DNA of 64,000 nucleotides from Rhodococcus erythropolis NBRC 15567 (GCF_001552595.1 NZ_BCRM01000001.1:992001-1056000); one strand, 5' to 3'; shown: positions 25,464 to 35,127, counted from the first letter of the stretch. Program-made: numbers and translations. The notes: generated by a model not told the origin, from the sequence alone.

Positions 25464-26639
25464 GTGAAGTCGAAATTGTTGATACCGGTTCTGGCGTTGG
25501 GTGTATTCGGAATCATCACTACGGAGATGGGCATTATCGGGGTTCTGCCTCAGGTCAGCGAAAAGTTCGGTATCACCGCGTCCACTGCCGGATGGTTGGT
25601 CGGTGTGTTTGCGCTCGTCGTGGCGGTGACCGGTCCGTTCACGACGCTGATCACCTCGGGAATCAACAGGAAAACCGTTCTGTTGGTGGCGATTGCAGTC
25701 TTTGCGGTCTCCAACATGGTGTACGCGAGCACGTCGAGTTTCGAGGTGATGTTTGCATTTCGGATCATTCCCGCCGTGGTTCACCCGGTCTTCTTCGCGC
25801 TCGCACTCGCGAGTGCGGTTCGACTGGTGCCACCGGAGGAAGCAACTGCAGCTGTGACGAAAGTATTTGCAGGTGTCACAGTAGGATTCGCATTCGGTGT
25901 TCCGTTGACGTCGTATCTGGCCGAGAACTTCTCGGTGTCCACTGCCTTCGTTTTCGGTGCCGTGGTCAACGTTCTCGCGTTTCTCGGGATTGTCGTACTT
26001 CTGCCCTCGGCTCCGGTGACACAACGCCTGTCGTACGGCGCACAGGTCGGGATCCTTCGCCGGCCGCGCGTGTGGTTGACCATCCTTTCCGTCACCTTCG
26101 TCTTCGCAGCCATGTTCTCGGTGTACGGATACTTCGCCGAATACCTCGGCGGAGTGACGGGCATGAGCGGATCGTGGATCAGCGCGATGCTCTTGGCTTT
26201 CGGTGTCGTGATGATCTTCGGCAACTTCGTCTTCGGGGCGGTGCTCGCCAAGAGTGTGGTGCGCACGGTTGTGGCTTTTCCCTTGCTGTACATCGTCGTC
26301 TACGTGATGCTCTATCTGGCAGGCCCGTACTTCGGTGCGATGGTTGTAGCCGTGTTGGTTTGGGGTGTAGTGCATTCCGGTGGACTGGTGGTTTCGCAGA
26401 GTTGGATGGGGCGAGACGCAGTCGACGCGCCTGAATTCGGCAACAGCCTTTTCATCTCGTTCTCCAACTTGGGGATCACGCTCGGAACTGCGGTCGGTGG
26501 ACTGTTTCTCGCGCATTTCGAAACCCGCCAATTAGTCTGGGCCGGAGTATTGTTCGCGGTCCTTGCGCTGGTGACGATCGGTGCTCGACTCTCGCTCGGG
26601 CATGTTCACAGCGAGAACGGTGTCAGTGTGCCGGTGTAG
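25464..26639 (+). CDS. MFS efflux transporter, DHA1 (AraJ/CmlA-like)
   Basis: 391 residues with about 12 hydrophobic segments. GTG 25464 is used as the start because AAGGAG lies at 25452-25457; an in-frame GTG at 25437 has none. DHA1 landmarks are ITTEMGIIGVLPQVSEKFG near 17 and GWLVGVFALVVAVTGP near 44. It is in the ArsR unit. Its last 34 bp overlap the 3' end of the convergent racemase gene. It is probably an exporter for a small toxic compound; the substrate is unknown. Confidence 0.88.
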   Translation: MKSKLLIPVLALGVFGIITTEMGIIGVLPQVSEKFGITASTAGWLVGVFALVVAVTGPFTTLITSGINRKTVLLVAIAVFAVSNMVYASTSSFEVMFAFRIIPAVVHPVFFALALASAVRLVPPEEATAAVTKVFAGVTVGFAFGVPLTSYLAENFSVSTAFVFGAVVNVLAFLGIVVLLPSAPVTQRLSYGAQVGILRRPRVWLTILSVTFVFAAMFSVYGYFAEYLGGVTGMSGSWISAMLLAFGVVMIFGNFVFGAVLAKSVVRTVVAFPLLYIVVYVMLYLAGPYFGAMVVAVLVWGVVHSGGLVVSQSWMGRDAVDAPEFGNSLFISFSNLGITLGTAVGGLFLAHFETRQLVWAGVLFAVLALVTIGARLSLGHVHSENGVSVPV

Positions 26640-27334
26640 ATTTTGGGCAGTGGCCGTGAGAACTCGCCGCGCGCACTGGTCGACAGTCCGAGGGTGACCA
26701 ACGATTGAACCATCGTGACCCCAGCGGCAACGCCGTCGACTACCGGGACACCGAGTTCGTCGGACAAGTCCTGGCACAGGTCCGCCATACCGGCGCAACC
26801 CAGCACGAGGACGTCCGAGTCGTCTTGCTCCAATGCGTCGAAACAGGCTTCCAAGATCACCTTTCGCGCGTCGGGATCACGATCGAGTTCCAGAACCGGA
26901 ATCTCGCAGGAGTGGATACCCCGGCACCGAGCCTGCATGCCGTACCGGTCCACCAGATCGGCTGCGCGGCCGCGGGTTCGACCGAGGGTGGTCACGATGC
27001 TGAATCCGCGTCCCAGGAAACTTGCGTAGTTCATTGACGCTTCGGCAACAGCTACGACGGGGCCCTTGGCCAGCTCTCTGGCTGCATCCAGGCCTGGGTC
27101 ACCGAAGCAAGCAATGACGTAGCCGTCGACTTCGTTCTTTTCTCCGGCGGCGATCTCGGCCAGGATTCCGGGGATGCTGAGAGCTTCGTCGTAGTGGCTT
27201 TCGATCGACGCGGGACCCATCGCAGGGCTGACGGCCTCGACGAATGTGCCCGAGCCCGCGACGGCCCGGGCACATTCCTCGATCTTGGCGGTCATCGCCC
27301 ACGTGGTGTTGGGGTTGATCACCTTGATTCTCAT
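26606..27334 (-). CDS. Asp/Glu/hydantoin racemase
   Basis: 242 residues from ATG 27334. The two catalytic cysteines of the Asp/Glu racemase fold are visible as ACFGDPG near residue 77 and LGCAGM near 190. N-terminal INPNTTWAMT and ASMNYASFLGRGFSIVTTL are typical of hydantoin racemase. The NCS1 permease gene upstream ends 5 bp before this start, so they form one transcript. It would interconvert D- and L-5-substituted hydantoins, or allantoin enantiomers given the ureide genes nearby. Confidence 0.88.
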   Translation of the reverse strand: MRIKVINPNTTWAMTAKIEECARAVAGSGTFVEAVSPAMGPASIESHYDEALSIPGILAEIAAGEKNEVDGYVIACFGDPGLDAARELAKGPVVAVAEASMNYASFLGRGFSIVTTLGRTRGRAADLVDRYGMQARCRGIHSCEIPVLELDRDPDARKVILEACFDALEQDDSDVLVLGCAGMADLCQDLSDELGVPVVDGVAAGVTMVQSLVTLGLSTSARGEFSRPLPKIYTGTLTPFSL

Positions 27335-27339
27335 GACGA

Positions 27340-28914
27340 TCAGTCGACCGTCACAGTGTCGGGAGAAGAAGCATTCCGGACAGCCAGGGAAGTGCGCGTG
27401 GCGAGTAGGTAGTAGACGGCAAATCCGAGCCCGCAACCGATGAACCAGCTGTACTGCGCTGCGGTGTACATCCCGGTGAGGTCCTTGCCCAGGACCGGGA
27501 CCATTGCGACGACGGCTCCCACCACGGTGGCGATCACTGCAGCAGGATTGTATCCCTTGCTGTACCAGTAGGTTCCGGTCGGCGACATGCTGAACAGTTC
27601 GTCGACGATCACCTTCTGCTTGCGCACGAGGTAGTAGTCGGCAATCAGGATTCCGAACAGCGGACCGATGAAGGCTCCGAGGGTTTCGAGCGTGTAGTGG
27701 ATGACGTCGGGATTGTTGTAGAGGTTCCACGGGGTGATGAGGATCGAGCCGATCGCCGCGATCATCCCGCCGGCGCGCCAGCTGATCTTCTGCGGGCTCA
27801 CGTTGGAGAAGTCGAAGGCGGGGGAAATGAAGTTGGCCACGATGTTGATGCCGATCGTGGCGATGGTGAAGGTGAGTGCGCCGAGGACGATGGCGAAGGT
27901 GCTGTCGATTCGTGCCACTGTTGCGACGGGATCGGTGATCAGTTCGCCGTACACCGGCAGTGTCAACGACGCCGTGACGACGACCAACACCGAGAATACG
28001 AGGAAGTTCAACGGCAAACCGAGGAAGTTGCCCTTCTTGACTGCAGTGAACGACTTCCCGTAGCGGGAGAAGTCACCGAAGTTGAGCATCGGTCCGGAGA
28101 AGTACGAGACAACCAGAGCGATCGCACCGAGCATGACCGGCACGGCGTCGAAACCGGAGTACTTGACGTCGCCGAGTGTGAGATCGACAGCGCTCCAGCC
28201 TGCCTGGTAGATGAGGTACCCGCACAGCATGAACATCACGACATACACAGCCGGCCCGCAGAAGTCGATGAAGCGGCGGATCGATTCCATGCCTCGCCAG
28301 AAGACACAGGCCTGAAGTACCCACAGGAGCATGAAACTTCCCCAGCCCAGTGCGGAGAGTCCGGCGAATCCGTAATCTTCGACGACGGCATACGGTGCGA
28401 GTGACGGAAAGAGTTTGATCAGTACGACATCGAGGGCTGCCGAAGCGAGAAAGGTTTGAATCCCGTACCAGGCCACGGCAATCAGGCCACGAATGATTGC
28501 CGGGATGTTCGCGCCGAGGACACCGAACACGCTGCGGCAGATCACCGGATACGGTACGCCGGTAACTTGGCTGGGCTTGGCGACGAGATTGCAGAAGAAG
28601 TAAACGATCGTGATACCGACCAGCAGGGCGACGAGTACTTGCCAGCTGGCCAATCCCAGTGCGAAAAGACTACCGGCAGTGACATATCCGCCGACGCTGT
28701 GTACGTCGGACATCCAGAAGGCGAAGATGTTGTACGACGACCAGGTCTGCTTGCGAAGCGGCGCCAGATCCTCGTTGGTCAAGCGAGGGTCGTAGCCCGG
28801 TTTGATCAGTCCGCCGCCGACCGGGTGGCCCGCGGCTTCGACGAGGTCGGCCGAGCCGGTTTCCTTTGGGGGAGTTGGGGCAGTGGTCGTTCGGGACGGA
28901 AGAATGTCGGTCAT
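27340..28914 (-). CDS. NCS1-family permease (hydantoin/allantoin/nucleobase)
   Basis: 524 residues and 12 predicted helices. NCS1 features are NEDLAPLRKQTWSSYNIFAFWMSD near 47-70, FGVLGANIPAIIRGLIAVAWYG near 130 with the conserved Trp, GPMLNFGDFSRYGKS near 270 and NIVANFISPAFDFSNVSPQ near 335. The group includes Mhp1 and the allantoin permease PucI. With a hydantoin racemase downstream and an FCD-type GntR upstream, it most likely imports hydantoins or allantoin. Confidence 0.92.
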   Translation of the reverse strand: MTDILPSRTTTAPTPPKETGSADLVEAAGHPVGGGLIKPGYDPRLTNEDLAPLRKQTWSSYNIFAFWMSDVHSVGGYVTAGSLFALGLASWQVLVALLVGITIVYFFCNLVAKPSQVTGVPYPVICRSVFGVLGANIPAIIRGLIAVAWYGIQTFLASAALDVVLIKLFPSLAPYAVVEDYGFAGLSALGWGSFMLLWVLQACVFWRGMESIRRFIDFCGPAVYVVMFMLCGYLIYQAGWSAVDLTLGDVKYSGFDAVPVMLGAIALVVSYFSGPMLNFGDFSRYGKSFTAVKKGNFLGLPLNFLVFSVLVVVTASLTLPVYGELITDPVATVARIDSTFAIVLGALTFTIATIGINIVANFISPAFDFSNVSPQKISWRAGGMIAAIGSILITPWNLYNNPDVIHYTLETLGAFIGPLFGILIADYYLVRKQKVIVDELFSMSPTGTYWYSKGYNPAAVIATVVGAVVAMVPVLGKDLTGMYTAAQYSWFIGCGLGFAVYYLLATRTSLAVRNASSPDTVTVD

Positions 28915-29007
28915 GACAGCTCCTGTGCATCAGTGCAGGAAATCAGCGGACAGTGCACGAGCTCTCAGCGTCAGTGATGAAAACTGTGTTGAGAGAAAGG
29001 TATCGAC

Positions 29008-29022
29008 GCTGTGTTGCACAGC
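29008..29022. promoter_or_regulatory. Dyad, candidate GntR operator
   Basis: GCTGTG-TTG-CACAGC is a perfect dyad with 6-bp arms. It lies between the GntR gene and the NCS1 start and touches the GntR stop codon. The position suits control of the permease-racemase genes by the GntR protein. Confidence 0.4.
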
Positions 29023-29747
29023 TATTGCGCAATCGGTATATCTTTCTCGGCCAGTAGGCCGGTGTCTGTCGGCAGAGTCGCGATCACGGTGTTGAGTCGG
29101 CGATGATGGATTTCGGAAGCACTCAGAAGAGCGGCTGCGTCCCGACGCAGGAATGCGTCCAGCATCGCGGTGTGATCGGAGTGCAGAACCTGGCGATCGA
29201 CGCCGGCAACATGGACCATCGGCTGTACCGGTTCGGTGATGTTCCAGGCAGCTTCGAACATGTGCAGAAGTCGAAGCATTTGCGACGGTCGGGTCAGTGC
29301 GAGGTGAAAGTTTCGGCTCTCACAGTGATAGGACTGAGAGTCGTCGTAGCGCAACGCGATCTCCAGACGGGAATTCACCTCGACGGCGTGTTCGTGATCC
29401 TCTTCGGTGGCCTGCTCGACGGCGACGGCCAATGCAGCTGATTCGAGAGTTTCGCGGACGATGTACATCTCGCGCAGTTCTGCCGGCGTCAACTGAGCAA
29501 CGGTGTAGCCGAATTGGTGGCGGTGGTCGACCAACGACTCTCCGACCAGGGTCTTCAGCGATTCCCGCACTGGTATTCGGCTGACCCCGAACACATCAGC
29601 CACGTCGCCGAGAGGGATCGGGGTACCCGGAGGCGCCGAACCCGACAGAATCACTCGGCGCAGTTCGTCGAGGATCGTTTGTTGTGGACTGCCGGGAGCG
29701 TCGATTACCAGTTGCGTCAGTAGTACCGATCTACGGCGCGGTGGCAT
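29022..29747 (-). CDS. GntR-family regulator, FCD subfamily
   Basis: 241 residues from ATG 29747, which follows GAAGGGAG; the frame extends further but without support. Winged helix at about 20-85 (PLGDVADVFGVSRIPVRESLKTL). The FCD ligand domain at about 90-225 has ELREMYIVRETLESAA and metal-binding-type His in RNFHLALT and HTAMLDAF. FCD regulators bind small carboxylates. It lies upstream of the NCS1 permease and racemase genes on the same strand and probably controls them. Confidence 0.9.
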   Translation of the reverse strand: MPPRRRSVLLTQLVIDAPGSPQQTILDELRRVILSGSAPPGTPIPLGDVADVFGVSRIPVRESLKTLVGESLVDHRHQFGYTVAQLTPAELREMYIVRETLESAALAVAVEQATEEDHEHAVEVNSRLEIALRYDDSQSYHCESRNFHLALTRPSQMLRLLHMFEAAWNITEPVQPMVHVAGVDRQVLHSDHTAMLDAFLRRDAAALLSASEIHHRRLNTVIATLPTDTGLLAEKDIPIAQ

Positions 29748-29943
29748 GTCGGTCTCCCTTCTCGTCGCTGCCAGGGTAGAAATCCGTTGTTTCGGGCGCG
29801 TGACACCGGCATGGCCGTCGTGAATCGCATGCGTGAGGGCCGACATTTCGACTGCGATGACGAAGCAGATGTGAGCGCTGCTCAGGGCGACGAACGCGGG
29901 GGTAGCGTTGATTTGTAGTGGTTGGCAGAAAGCGAGTCGGTCG

Positions 29944-32277
29944 ATGGCATCCGTTGTGCGATCAGAAGCCGACCAGCGAGTTGTCGGCAACTTGCCCTTG
30001 GAGTTGACGAGTTTTGTCGGCCGACGGCGTGAGTTGGCCGAAGCCAGAAGATTGTTCGAGTCGTCCCGTTTATTGACGCTCACCGGTATCGGAGGTGTCG
30101 GCAAGACGCGGCTCGCGATCCGGCTTGCGAGTGCGCTCCAGCGGGTGTTCCGAGACGGCGCGTGGTTGGTGGAGTTGGGCGAGCAGACGGATCCAGAACT
30201 CCTCGAGGATTATGTCGCCGTGATTTTGGGGGTGCGGCCGGTGTCCTCGTCGGACCCGCTGCACACTGTGATCGACTACTGCTCCGATCGCAGTCTGCTG
30301 TTGGTACTCGACAACTGCGAACATCTGGTCGATGCCGTCGCTCTGTTTGCCGGTGCGATCCTACGGCGGTGTGCCGGTGTCAAGATCTTGGCGACGAGCA
30401 GAGAATCGTTGGGAATGGGCGGTGAGGTGACGATGCGCGTTCCCTCGCTCACCACACCGCAGCAACAGCCGCGCGAATTCGAGGGACTTGCCCAGTACGA
30501 ATCCGTGTCGTTGTTCACCGAGCGTGCGGCTTCAGTCGTCCCCGGTTTCACCCTCACTGAGGAGAACAAGCGCGCCGTTGCTCATATCTGTCACGACCTG
30601 GATGGACTCCCGCTTCCGATCGAGTTGGCGGCCGCTCGCCTGCGCGGTATGTCGGCGGAGCAGATCATGGATCGGCTCTCGGATCGTTACCGCCTTTTGA
30701 CTTCCGGTGGACGCGACGTACCGAGTCGTCAGCAGACTCTCCGCTTGTCGATCGATTGGAGTTACGACTTGTGCTCGCCTCCGGAGCAGCAGCTGTGGGG
30801 TCGGCTGACAGTATTTTCCGGCGGGTTCGAGCTGGACGCTGCCGAGGGAGTGTGCGGGCAGGATTCGAGTTCGACGGAAGTGCTCGATCTCGTCACTGCG
30901 TTGGTCGAGAAGTCCATCCTCATTCGTGAGGAGATCGACGGCACCGTTCGCTATCACCTGCTCGACCTCCTGCGGGAGTACGGACGAGAGAAGGCCGAGA
31001 TCTCGAACGACTACGTGGAACTTCAACGGCGCCACCGTGATTGGTTCGAAGCGCTGGTTGTTCGTGCGGAAGCCGAGTGGATCAGTGACCGGCAAGCGGC
31101 GTGGATCGCACGGCTGGGTCGTGAACAGCACAACGTCTACGACGCGCTGGAGTTTTCGATTTCCACTACCGGAGAGGCGCGATCTGCGACGCGAATGGTC
31201 GCTGCGTTGTACAGATTCTGGCTTTCTGGTGGATTGCTTGTGCAGGCACGGTATTGGACGGATCGAGCTCTGAATACAGAGGATCGGGAGCTCGACCCGT
31301 TCCGCGTTGATGTCTTGGCCATCGACGCTGTGAATCACGCGATGCAGGGGGAACTCGAACGGGCACAAGCGCTGGTCGACGAGAGTTGGCACCTGGCGAA
31401 TGCCTTGGCGGACGTACGCTCACGCGGTCTCGCGGCATGGGGTGACGGATACGTCGATACGTTCAGAGGCAACTTCGATACCGCTACAGCCAAGTTGGAA
31501 TCCGCGTTGACGCTGTTTCGATTGGACGAAAATCTGCTGCATGTGGTGATCGGCCTGGACACCCTGGGGATCGCGTACTTTCTTTCCGGGGCCCTCGATC
31601 GCTCGGTGGAGTGCAACGAAGAGACTCTCGCGATCACCGTGCCCGCCAACGAAGTCATGTTCCAGGCTTTTGCGTTGGGAACCCTCGGGCTCGTGGGCTG
31701 GCTCCGAGGTGAATTAGATGACGCACGTGATTATTTGACGCGAAGTCTGAGAATTCTCGATGCCCCGATGAACTCGGCGTGGTGTATCGAACCACTGGCG
31801 TGGATTGCTGCAGCGCAACGTGATTGGAAGAATTCCGCGGTTCTGCTCGGCGCGGCAGCCATGTATTGGCAGAAGGTCGGGGGTCGGCTGGCGGGCCTGC
31901 CGGGTTTGTCGCCGCATCACGACACTGCGGCAGAGACTGCTCGTAGGGCTATGGGTAAGAGTGCTTTCGACAAGTCGTTTCGCAACGGATTTGTGATGTC
32001 CGAGAGTGAAGCTGTCGCGTATGCGCTCGACGAGCGTCGCAGTGTTCCGGGTTCATCGTCAACTGAGGCACCTCACCTGACTCGTCGTGAGCAGCAAGTT
32101 GCGGAACTCGTTGCGCGGGGCCTGACCAATCGCGCTATCGCGGAACATCTCGTGATCTCGCTTCGTACGGCTCAGGGTCATGTGGAGCATGTGCTGACCA
32201 AATTGGGTTTCACCTCCAGAGCGCAGATCGCGGCGTGGTTCGTGTCGACCGAGCAGGAGACCGACTCCCGAGGCTGA
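29944..32277 (+). CDS. STAND-ATPase LuxR-type regulator, copy 1
   Basis: 777 residues from ATG 29944. The NB-ARC-like ATPase has Walker A GIGGVGKT at residues 48-55, Walker B LLLVLD near 118-123 and GLPLPIELAAARLR near 230. A helical TPR-like region spans about 390-690. The LuxR helix-turn-helix is at about 710-770 (LTRREQQVAELVARGLTNRAIAEHL). Such proteins oligomerise on binding an inducer. It lacks an N-terminal SARP domain. Copy 2 follows 88 bp later. No dedicated target gene cluster is adjacent, and the inducer is unknown. Confidence 0.88.
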   Translation: MASVVRSEADQRVVGNLPLELTSFVGRRRELAEARRLFESSRLLTLTGIGGVGKTRLAIRLASALQRVFRDGAWLVELGEQTDPELLEDYVAVILGVRPVSSSDPLHTVIDYCSDRSLLLVLDNCEHLVDAVALFAGAILRRCAGVKILATSRESLGMGGEVTMRVPSLTTPQQQPREFEGLAQYESVSLFTERAASVVPGFTLTEENKRAVAHICHDLDGLPLPIELAAARLRGMSAEQIMDRLSDRYRLLTSGGRDVPSRQQTLRLSIDWSYDLCSPPEQQLWGRLTVFSGGFELDAAEGVCGQDSSSTEVLDLVTALVEKSILIREEIDGTVRYHLLDLLREYGREKAEISNDYVELQRRHRDWFEALVVRAEAEWISDRQAAWIARLGREQHNVYDALEFSISTTGEARSATRMVAALYRFWLSGGLLVQARYWTDRALNTEDRELDPFRVDVLAIDAVNHAMQGELERAQALVDESWHLANALADVRSRGLAAWGDGYVDTFRGNFDTATAKLESALTLFRLDENLLHVVIGLDTLGIAYFLSGALDRSVECNEETLAITVPANEVMFQAFALGTLGLVGWLRGELDDARDYLTRSLRILDAPMNSAWCIEPLAWIAAAQRDWKNSAVLLGAAAMYWQKVGGRLAGLPGLSPHHDTAAETARRAMGKSAFDKSFRNGFVMSESEAVAYALDERRSVPGSSSTEAPHLTRREQQVAELVARGLTNRAIAEHLVISLRTAQGHVEHVLTKLGFTSRAQIAAWFVSTEQETDSRG

Positions 32278-32365
32278 GATCGCGGGCAGTGGTGAGCGCT
32301 TCTCGGGTGCAGTTCGCGGGGGTAGCGTTGGTTTTGGAGTGGAATCGCAGAAAGCGAGTCGGTCG

Positions 32366-34726
32366 ATGGCATCCGCTGTGCGTGCAGAAGCCGATCATCG
32401 GGTTGTCGGTAACTTGCCGTTGGAGTTGACGAGTTTTGTCGGTCGGCGGCGTGAGTTGGCCGATGCCAGAAGATTGTTCGAGTCGTCCCGTTTGTTGACG
32501 CTGACCGGCGTCGGGGGCGTGGGCAAGACACGTCTCGCGATTCGGCTTGCGGGTGCGCTGCAGCGGGTGTTCAGCGACGGTACCTGGTTGGTGGAGTTGG
32601 GGGAGTTGTCGGATCCGGATCTGCTCGCGGATTATGTCGCCGTGACTTTGGGGGTGCGGCCGGTTTCGTCGTCTGATCCGCTGCGCGCTTTGATCGAATT
32701 TTGCGCCGATCGGAGTCTGCTGTTGGTGTTCGACAACTGTGAACACCTGGTGGATTCGGTTGCCAGGCTTGCCGGGGCGATCTTGCGTCGGTGTGCTGGT
32801 GTGAAGATTCTGGCGACGTCGCGAGAGTCTCTGGGTGTGGGCGGTGAGGTGGTGATGCGGGTTCCTTCTCTCACTACGCCGGAACTGCGGGGGCCGCGCG
32901 CTTTCGATGGGCTGGCTCGGTACGAGTCTGTTTTGTTGTTCGCAGAAAGAGCTGCGACTGTGGTGCCGGGTTTCGTGTTGACCGAAGGGAACCGGAATGC
33001 CGTTGCCCGTATCTGCCACGATCTGGACGGATTGCCGTTGCCGATCGAGTTGGCTGCTGCTCGGCTGCGATCTATGTCGGCGGAGCAGATCATGTATCGG
33101 CTTTCTGATCGTTACAGCCTTTTGACTTCCGGTGGGCGTGATGTTCCCAGTCGTCAGCAGACCCTGCGATTGTCGATCGATTGGAGTTACGACTTGTGCT
33201 CACCGCGTGAACAACGGTTGTGGGCGAGGCTGTCGGTGTTCTCGGGTGGGTTCGATCTCGATGCTGCCGAGGGTGTTTGCGGGCAGGATTCGAGTTCGAC
33301 GGAAGTGCTCGATCTCGTCACTGCGCTGGTCGAGAAGTCCATCCTCATTCGTGAGGAGATCGACGGCTCAGTCAGATACCACCTTCTCGATCTACTCCGG
33401 GAGTACGGACGAGAGAAGGCCGAGTTCTCGAACGACTACGTGGAACTTCGACGGCGCCACCGTGATTGGTTCGAAGCGCTGGTCGTTCGTGCGGAAGCCG
33501 AGTGGATCAGCGACCAGCAAGCTGCGTGGATCGCAAGGCTGGGTCGTGAACTGCACAACGTCTACGACGCGCTGGAGTTTTCGATCTCGACGCCGGGTCA
33601 GACGCGATCAGCGACGCGAATGGTCGCGGCGCTGTACCGATTCTGGGTTCTCGGCGGTCGGATCGCTTCGGCGCGGCACTGGGCGGATCGAACCCTGAGA
33701 GCTTCCGATGGGGAGCCGGACACTTATCGCGTGGAAATTCTGTGTATCGACGCCGTAGCGCATGGGATACAGGGTGACCTCGTCCGGGCGCGCGGACAGG
33801 TAGAGGAGAGTTGGCGCCTTGCCGAGGTCGTGGGAGATGTACGCTCTCGAGGCTTGGCTGGATGGGCGGACGGATATGTCGACACGTTCAACGGCGAATT
33901 CGACACTGCCGCCAGGAAGTTGGAGGCTGCCGTATCGCTTTTCCAATCAGCTGAGAATCTGGAGCACAAAGTGGCCGGCTTGATTACCCTCGGGCTCGCT
34001 TGCATCTTTACCGGCGCGCTGGAGCGATCGGTGGAGTGTTTCGACGAGTCCCTTGCCATCACCGGACCGCCGCACGAAGTGATGTATCAGGCGTCGGCGC
34101 TTAGCAATCTAGGGCTTGTGGACTGGTTTCGAGGTGACCTCGAGCGCGCACGTGACCATTTGGCGCGAAGTCTGCGGGCCACGGCCGCTTCAATGAACTC
34201 GGCGTGGTGTATCGAACAGTTGGCGTGGATTGCTGCAGCGCAACGTGATTGGAAGCAATCGGCGGTTCTACTCGGCGCTGCGGCGATGTACTGGCAGAAG
34301 GTCGGGAGTCGGCTCGCGGGGCTTCCGATCTTGTCACCCCACCATGACAAGGCGGCAAACGATGCTCAAAAGGCATTGGGTAAGGGTGCTTTCGACAAGC
34401 AGTTTCACCGGGGAATTGTGATGACCGAGGGTGAAGCTGTCGCGTACGCGCTCGACGAGCATCACAGAGTCCCGGACACATCGTCGACCGAGGCGATTCG
34501 ACTTACTCGTCGTGAACTGCAGGTTGCGGAACTGGTTGCGCAGGGCCTGACCAATCGCGCTGTCGCAGAGCATCTCGTCATTTCGCCGCGGACAGCACAG
34601 GGGCACGTGGAGCACGTGCTGACGAAATTGGGTTTCACCTCCAGAGCGCAGATCGCGGCGTGGGTGGTATCGACTGCGCAGGAGCGTGACTCGCGCGAGG
34701 TCAATGGTTCAGCAGATCGGAGCTGA
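32366..34726 (+). CDS. STAND-ATPase LuxR-type regulator, copy 2
   Basis: 786 residues from ATG 32366, with the same architecture as copy 1: Walker A GVGGVGKT near 48, Walker B LLLVFD near 118 (Phe for Leu), C-terminal HTH LTRRELQVAELVAQGLTNRAVAEHL. The ATPase core and the segment after it are nearly the same as in copy 1. The 400-700 helical region differs more, which may mean a different ligand. Its 3' end overlaps the convergent DUF35 gene by 26 bp. Confidence 0.88.
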   Translation: MASAVRAEADHRVVGNLPLELTSFVGRRRELADARRLFESSRLLTLTGVGGVGKTRLAIRLAGALQRVFSDGTWLVELGELSDPDLLADYVAVTLGVRPVSSSDPLRALIEFCADRSLLLVFDNCEHLVDSVARLAGAILRRCAGVKILATSRESLGVGGEVVMRVPSLTTPELRGPRAFDGLARYESVLLFAERAATVVPGFVLTEGNRNAVARICHDLDGLPLPIELAAARLRSMSAEQIMYRLSDRYSLLTSGGRDVPSRQQTLRLSIDWSYDLCSPREQRLWARLSVFSGGFDLDAAEGVCGQDSSSTEVLDLVTALVEKSILIREEIDGSVRYHLLDLLREYGREKAEFSNDYVELRRRHRDWFEALVVRAEAEWISDQQAAWIARLGRELHNVYDALEFSISTPGQTRSATRMVAALYRFWVLGGRIASARHWADRTLRASDGEPDTYRVEILCIDAVAHGIQGDLVRARGQVEESWRLAEVVGDVRSRGLAGWADGYVDTFNGEFDTAARKLEAAVSLFQSAENLEHKVAGLITLGLACIFTGALERSVECFDESLAITGPPHEVMYQASALSNLGLVDWFRGDLERARDHLARSLRATAASMNSAWCIEQLAWIAAAQRDWKQSAVLLGAAAMYWQKVGSRLAGLPILSPHHDKAANDAQKALGKGAFDKQFHRGIVMTEGEAVAYALDEHHRVPDTSSTEAIRLTRRELQVAELVAQGLTNRAVAEHLVISPRTAQGHVEHVLTKLGFTSRAQIAAWVVSTAQERDSREVNGSADRS

Positions 34727-35126
34727 AGTCCGATTGCAGTTCTCCCCGATCGTCGCCGCACAGGCAGAACACCGGGTACCGCTTACCTAGTTCTCGCCGT
34801 TGAAACAATACTCGCAGCGGTCCGGACGCATCCGCGCGCGGGGATTCCGTGAGCAACGTGTACAGCCACGGCCCCTCGTCCAATTCGACGATGGCGAGAA
34901 CGGTCGTGGGGTCGCCGTGAACCGTTCGCCAGGACACGACAGTGCCGTCTCCGCAACACCGCGTTACGTCCAACCGCGCTCCGCGACACCTGGTGCAGAC
35001 CGCGCTCGCGGGGGAGAGGATGGCATCACATTCCGCGCATTGGGGGAGTGTCAAGCATTCGGATCGTGATGAACGGCCCGAATATCGTTGCGATACAAGA
35101 CTTTTTGTCAAGTTGACGTGATACAT
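34701..35126 (-). CDS. DUF35 zinc-ribbon/OB-fold protein
   Basis: Up to 141 residues. The zinc ribbon is clear (LPQCAECDAILSPASAVCTRC, two CxxC pairs), followed by an OB-fold with GTVVSWRTVHGDP and VLAIVELDEGPWLYTLL. These proteins assist thiolases or acyl-CoA enzymes, or bind acyl-CoA. The start is unsure: ATG 35126 has no ribosome site, and a TTGACA promoter-like hexamer lies inside that extension; TTG 35054 would start right at the zinc ribbon. No thiolase gene is adjacent, which is unusual for the family. Confidence 0.75.
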   Translation of the reverse strand: MYHVNLTKSLVSQRYSGRSSRSECLTLPQCAECDAILSPASAVCTRCRGARLDVTRCCGDGTVVSWRTVHGDPTTVLAIVELDEGPWLYTLLTESPRADASGPLRVLFQRRELGKRYPVFCLCGDDRGELQSDFSSDLLNH

Positions 35127-35127
35127 G

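Larger units (their letters stand above)
29871..34726 (+). repeat. Tandem duplication of a 2.4-kb regulator gene with its promoter
   Basis: Copy 1 is 29871-32277 and copy 2 is 32292-34726. The similarity begins before the genes: both have GTGAGCGCT and then an identical CGCGGGGGTAGCGTTG (29895-29910; 32315-32330), 33-35 nt before the ATG, with TAGCGT a possible -10 box. Identity is very uneven. About 30850-31160 against 33270-33590 is almost identical, while the region after it, encoding the middle helical domain, is much more diverged. Confidence 0.9.

Noticed and set aside
25410-26531. 373-residue minus-strand frame opposite the MFS gene
   Set aside because: Very rich in His, Arg, Asp and Glu with no hydrophobic core, as expected for the complement of a membrane-protein gene.
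34701-34726. Overlap of LuxR copy 2 and the DUF35 gene as a possible fusion or frameshift
   Set aside because: They are on opposite strands; it is a plain convergent overlap of non-conserved tails.
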